64,000 nt of DNA from JAFEDN01 sp963844565. GTDB taxonomy: Bacteria > Pseudomonadota > Gammaproteobacteria > Coxiellales > Coxiellaceae. A model generated the notes under the pieces. It was not told the DNA's origin. It saw nothing but the letters and a program-made list of their open reading frames with translations, and ran no database searches. How positions within the stretch are numbered: the first letter of the stretch is position 1; every line of letters starts with the position of its first letter. Below are positions 62,030 through 64,000 of this stretch, piece after piece. The position numbers were made by a program, and so were the translations under genes. The DNA is taken from the NCBI GenBank assembly GCA_963844565.1, contig CAWJON010000002.1, positions 992,001 through 1,056,000 on the forward strand, read 5' to 3'.

Positions 62030-62296
62030 TTATTTGGTTCCTGAGGGTGCAGGCAATGGTGGCGAATTCATCAGGTTGCCAGGTGGAAACAGTGGTGGTT
62101 TTTCTACCGATCTCAATATCGGTGGTACAGGGTAATAACTTTGTTGAGTCGGATCTTGAATTCCGGAGGGTACAACCAACTGGGGTAATGTTTCAGAATT
62201 TGTTAAATAGTAATTTTGGGCGCTATTATTGCTGCAAGCGGTCAGGGTTAGTGAAAGCATAACCATGGTTAAAATTGAAACAATAATACTACGCAT
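62030..62296 (-). CDS. bamC: Small lipoprotein, probable minimal BamC (NlpB)
   Basis: This 88-residue protein has a lipoprotein signal with lipobox LTAC (Cys21). The mature part reads YYLTNSETLPQLVVPSGI followed by a Pro-rich stretch. In E. coli BamC the unfolded N-terminal segment that wraps round BamD has a similar order (a Tyr-containing start, then L..L..P.G). Location between dapA and purC is exactly that of bamC. The two helix-grip domains of ordinary BamC (about 344 residues) are absent, so this would be a stub keeping only the BamD-binding segment. It overlaps dapA by 8 nt. Identification rests mainly on synteny. Confidence 0.6.
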   Translation of the reverse strand: MRSIIVSILTMVMLSLTLTACSNNSAQNYYLTNSETLPQLVVPSGIQDPTQQSYYPVPPILRSVEKPPLFPPGNLMNSPPLPAPSGTK

Positions 62297-63173
62297 CCAT
62301 TTTTTCCTTTAAACAACCCGTTTGATAAAGTCCTTCGCGTACTGTTTCTTCAAACTGCTTGTTTAACCAAGTTAGTGGTAAACGAATACCTTTTTCTATA
62401 AGACCCATTTCATGTAAAGCCCATTTAGGAGCAATTGGATTGCTTTCGCAAAATAATGGTTTATAAATGGGAATCAATGCTTGATTAAGTTGTTCAGTCT
62501 TGACTCTATCGCCATTTAAAGCAGCCTCGCATAACTCGTGCATTTGGCGGGGACAAATATTAGCCACGACAGAAATCACGCCTTTTCCGCCTTTCAGCAT
62601 AAATTCAGCCGAGGTAGGATCATCACCACTGTATAAATCTATTTCTGCTTGCACCAATACAGGCAAACGTGTGAGGTCACCAGTTGCATCTTTCAGTCCA
62701 ACGATGTTGGGTTGATCTGCTAATCTCAATACCGTTTCGGGCAACAAATCACAGCCGGTTCTGGAAGGAACATTGTATAAAATTTGCGGAATAGGAACTG
62801 AATTGGCGATAACACTATAATGTTGGAATAAGCCTTCTTGGGTGGGTTTGTTGTAATAAGGGGTGACGATTAATGCAGCATCTGCGCCCAGTTCCATCGC
62901 TTGTTCAGTCAAATGAACAGTGTGTCGGGTTGAGTTACTGCCGGTTCCAACGATAATGGGTAATCTAGCGTCAACTTGCTGAATAACAAAACGAATGATG
63001 TCAATCCGTTCGTCTTCTTCAATGGTTGCGGACTCGCCGGTTGTTCCTAAAATAATCAAACCGTCCGTTTGCTGCTTAATATGCCATTCTAATAACTTCT
63101 CAAGAGAGACATAATCAATTGATCCATCGTTATGCATGGGTGTTACTAAAGCCACTAGGCTGCCATGAAACAT
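62289..63173 (-). CDS. dapA: 4-hydroxy-tetrahydrodipicolinate synthase
   Basis: This 294-residue aldolase-class enzyme condenses pyruvate with aspartate semialdehyde in lysine and diaminopimelate synthesis. The Schiff-base lysine is K161 in GLKDATGD; T44-T45 (LGTTGES) and Y133 (ILYNVPSRTG) complete the catalytic set. The length and start (MFHGSLVALVTPMHNDGSID) are standard. It is divergent from bcp, as in E. coli, but gcvR, which lies between them there, is missing. Confidence 0.97.
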   Translation of the reverse strand: MFHGSLVALVTPMHNDGSIDYVSLEKLLEWHIKQQTDGLIILGTTGESATIEEDERIDIIRFVIQQVDARLPIIVGTGSNSTRHTVHLTEQAMELGADAALIVTPYYNKPTQEGLFQHYSVIANSVPIPQILYNVPSRTGCDLLPETVLRLADQPNIVGLKDATGDLTRLPVLVQAEIDLYSGDDPTSAEFMLKGGKGVISVVANICPRQMHELCEAALNGDRVKTEQLNQALIPIYKPLFCESNPIAPKWALHEMGLIEKGIRLPLTWLNKQFEETVREGLYQTGCLKEKMDA

Positions 63174-63259
63174 CTTTTTTCCTCATCGCATCGGGAATTA
63201 CTATATGGTACACTGAATGCCATAAATATTAGGCTAATCTAACGCTTAAAGGAAGAGAT

Positions 63260-63751
63260 ATGACAAAAATTCTTTTAAATGACCTGGTTCCAGAATTTGA
63301 TTTCTGCACAACTCGCAATGGTCAACAGAATTTTAAACAGTTTAAAGGACAAACAATAATCCTTTATTTTTATCCAAAAGATCAAACCCCTGGTTGCACC
63401 TGTCAGGCTGAAGATTTTAAAAAAAATTATAATTTATTTCAAAAGCTTAATATTGAAATTTTAGGTGTTTCTAGAGATTCTATAAACAGTCACCAAAAAT
63501 TCATTGAAAAGTTCCAATTGCCTTTTGATCTAATCAGTGACCCACAAGAAGAGCTTTGTCAGCTTTTTGATGTCATTAAGCCAAAAAACATGTATGGAAA
63601 AATGGTTCGTGGCATTGAGCGCAGTACTTTTTTAATTGATCAAGCCGGTAGGCTTGTTGGAGAATGGCGGAAGGTGAAAGCAGAAGGACACGTTGATTTT
63701 ATTTTAAAAGCCATCGCTCTAAAGGAAGATAGACATTTCCTCCCCGTTTAG
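63260..63751 (+). CDS. bcp: Peroxiredoxin, Bcp/PrxQ type
   Basis: This 163-residue thioredoxin-fold peroxidase reduces organic and hydrogen peroxide. The peroxidatic Cys is C46 in DQTPGCTCQAEDF. In E. coli Bcp the resolving Cys lies five residues after it; here that position is not Cys, while an extra Cys is at +2 (C48), so a different resolving partner is likely. GGAAGAG precedes the ATG. The end overlaps the convergent RNA ligase-like gene by 53 nt. Confidence 0.93.
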   Translation: MTKILLNDLVPEFDFCTTRNGQQNFKQFKGQTIILYFYPKDQTPGCTCQAEDFKKNYNLFQKLNIEILGVSRDSINSHQKFIEKFQLPFDLISDPQEELCQLFDVIKPKNMYGKMVRGIERSTFLIDQAGRLVGEWRKVKAEGHVDFILKAIALKEDRHFLPV

Positions 63752-64000
63752 ATTGGGTTTGGAACAAAATAAGCTCATGAATCAAAATTGGGTCCCTCAC
63801 CAGAATGGGTTGCATATCTAGTAATCCTTTTCTTTTGCTGCGAAGGAGTGTTACGTGGGGGAAATAAGGCCGAGTTTCTGTTGGCAACTGATACTTCATC
63901 ACTGCTTTTTGTATTAATTGATAAAGTTGTGCCAGAGGTAAGGATAATTCAACATAAGCGGCCAGCAAGTTAGCGCGAGCTTTTGGAAAATTAGATACCT
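63699..64000 (-). CDS. thpR: RNA 2',3'-cyclic phosphodiesterase (2'-5' RNA ligase, ThpR/LigT), C-terminal part
   Basis: The frame is open to the end of the window; about 100 C-terminal residues are visible. The second H-x-T/S-type motif is seen in PYFPHVTLLRSKRK, and the ending (HELILFQTQSKRGGNVYLPLERWLL) has the family's final strands. These 2H phosphoesterases open 2',3'-cyclic phosphates of RNA. The first HxT motif is outside the window. Confidence 0.75.
   Translation of the reverse strand, partial: VSNFPKARANLLAAYVELSLPLAQLYQLIQKAVMKYQLPTETRPYFPHVTLLRSKRKGLLDMQPILVRDPILIHELILFQTQSKRGGNVYLPLERWLLK

Overview
The window looks like a chromosome segment of a low-GC gammaproteobacterium of the Legionellales type (Coxiella, Aquicella or Legionella relatives). 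The gene order matches the gammaproteobacterial core: uvrC-pgsA followed by tRNA-Gly/Cys/Leu; clpA facing infA; trxB, ftsK, lolA, rarA, serS; and bcp, dapA, bamC, purC. A predicted F-box protein, a large Ser-rich orphan and many small palindromic repeats point to a host-associated lifestyle. The placement is an inference from gene content; no rRNA is present. I found no CRISPR array.

Layout. 1-4.6 kb: start of a fumarase gene, tRNA-Arg and a two-gene RND efflux operon. 4.6-7.4 kb: three tandem pesticin-like muramidases. 7.6-12.8 kb: a Bax-inhibitor-like membrane protein, tRNA-Ser, uvrC, pgsA, three tRNAs and a MATE exporter. 12.8-13.7 kb: a non-coding composite repeat with two inverted arms. 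13.7-19.7 kb: a leucine/isovalerate-type catabolic operon (ivd, thiolase, mccB, mccA) in which mccB carries two frameshifts. 19.8-36.9 kb: methyltransferase-like gene, pyrD, acs, clpA, infA, two MFS exporters, a GH3 hydrolase, trxB, ftsK, lolA, rarA, serS. 37-47.2 kb: F-box protein, GH15 hydrolase, Ser-rich orphan, pfkA and three tandem GT39/ArnT-like membrane glycosyltransferases. 47.3-54.9 kb: a rimK/aspartoacylase/retropepsin-like triad, icd, queA, a PIN toxin with an antitoxin remnant and a secreted orphan.

54.9-61.3 kb is a decayed genomic island. It is bounded by the 3' end of tRNA-Ser(CGA) at 61205 and a diverged copy of that tRNA end near 54926-54952. Inside lie fragments of a tyrosine recombinase, a frameshifted alpA and a truncated phage-type primase/helicase. 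The cargo is defence-like: an FRG-domain protein, a fused nucleotidyltransferase-HEPN protein, a YhcG-type PDDEXK nuclease and an unfamiliar three-gene cassette. 61.3-64 kb returns to core genes: purC, a lipoprotein that looks like BamC cut down to its N-terminal segment, dapA, bcp and the end of a 2'-5' RNA ligase-like gene.

The most promising leads are: the island with its three-gene cassette and FRG/HEPN pair; two intergenic elements that keep a three-hairpin architecture while the stem sequences differ; an 8-codon leader with paired hairpins before an MFS exporter; the minimal BamC; and the muramidase and glycosyltransferase gene triplets.
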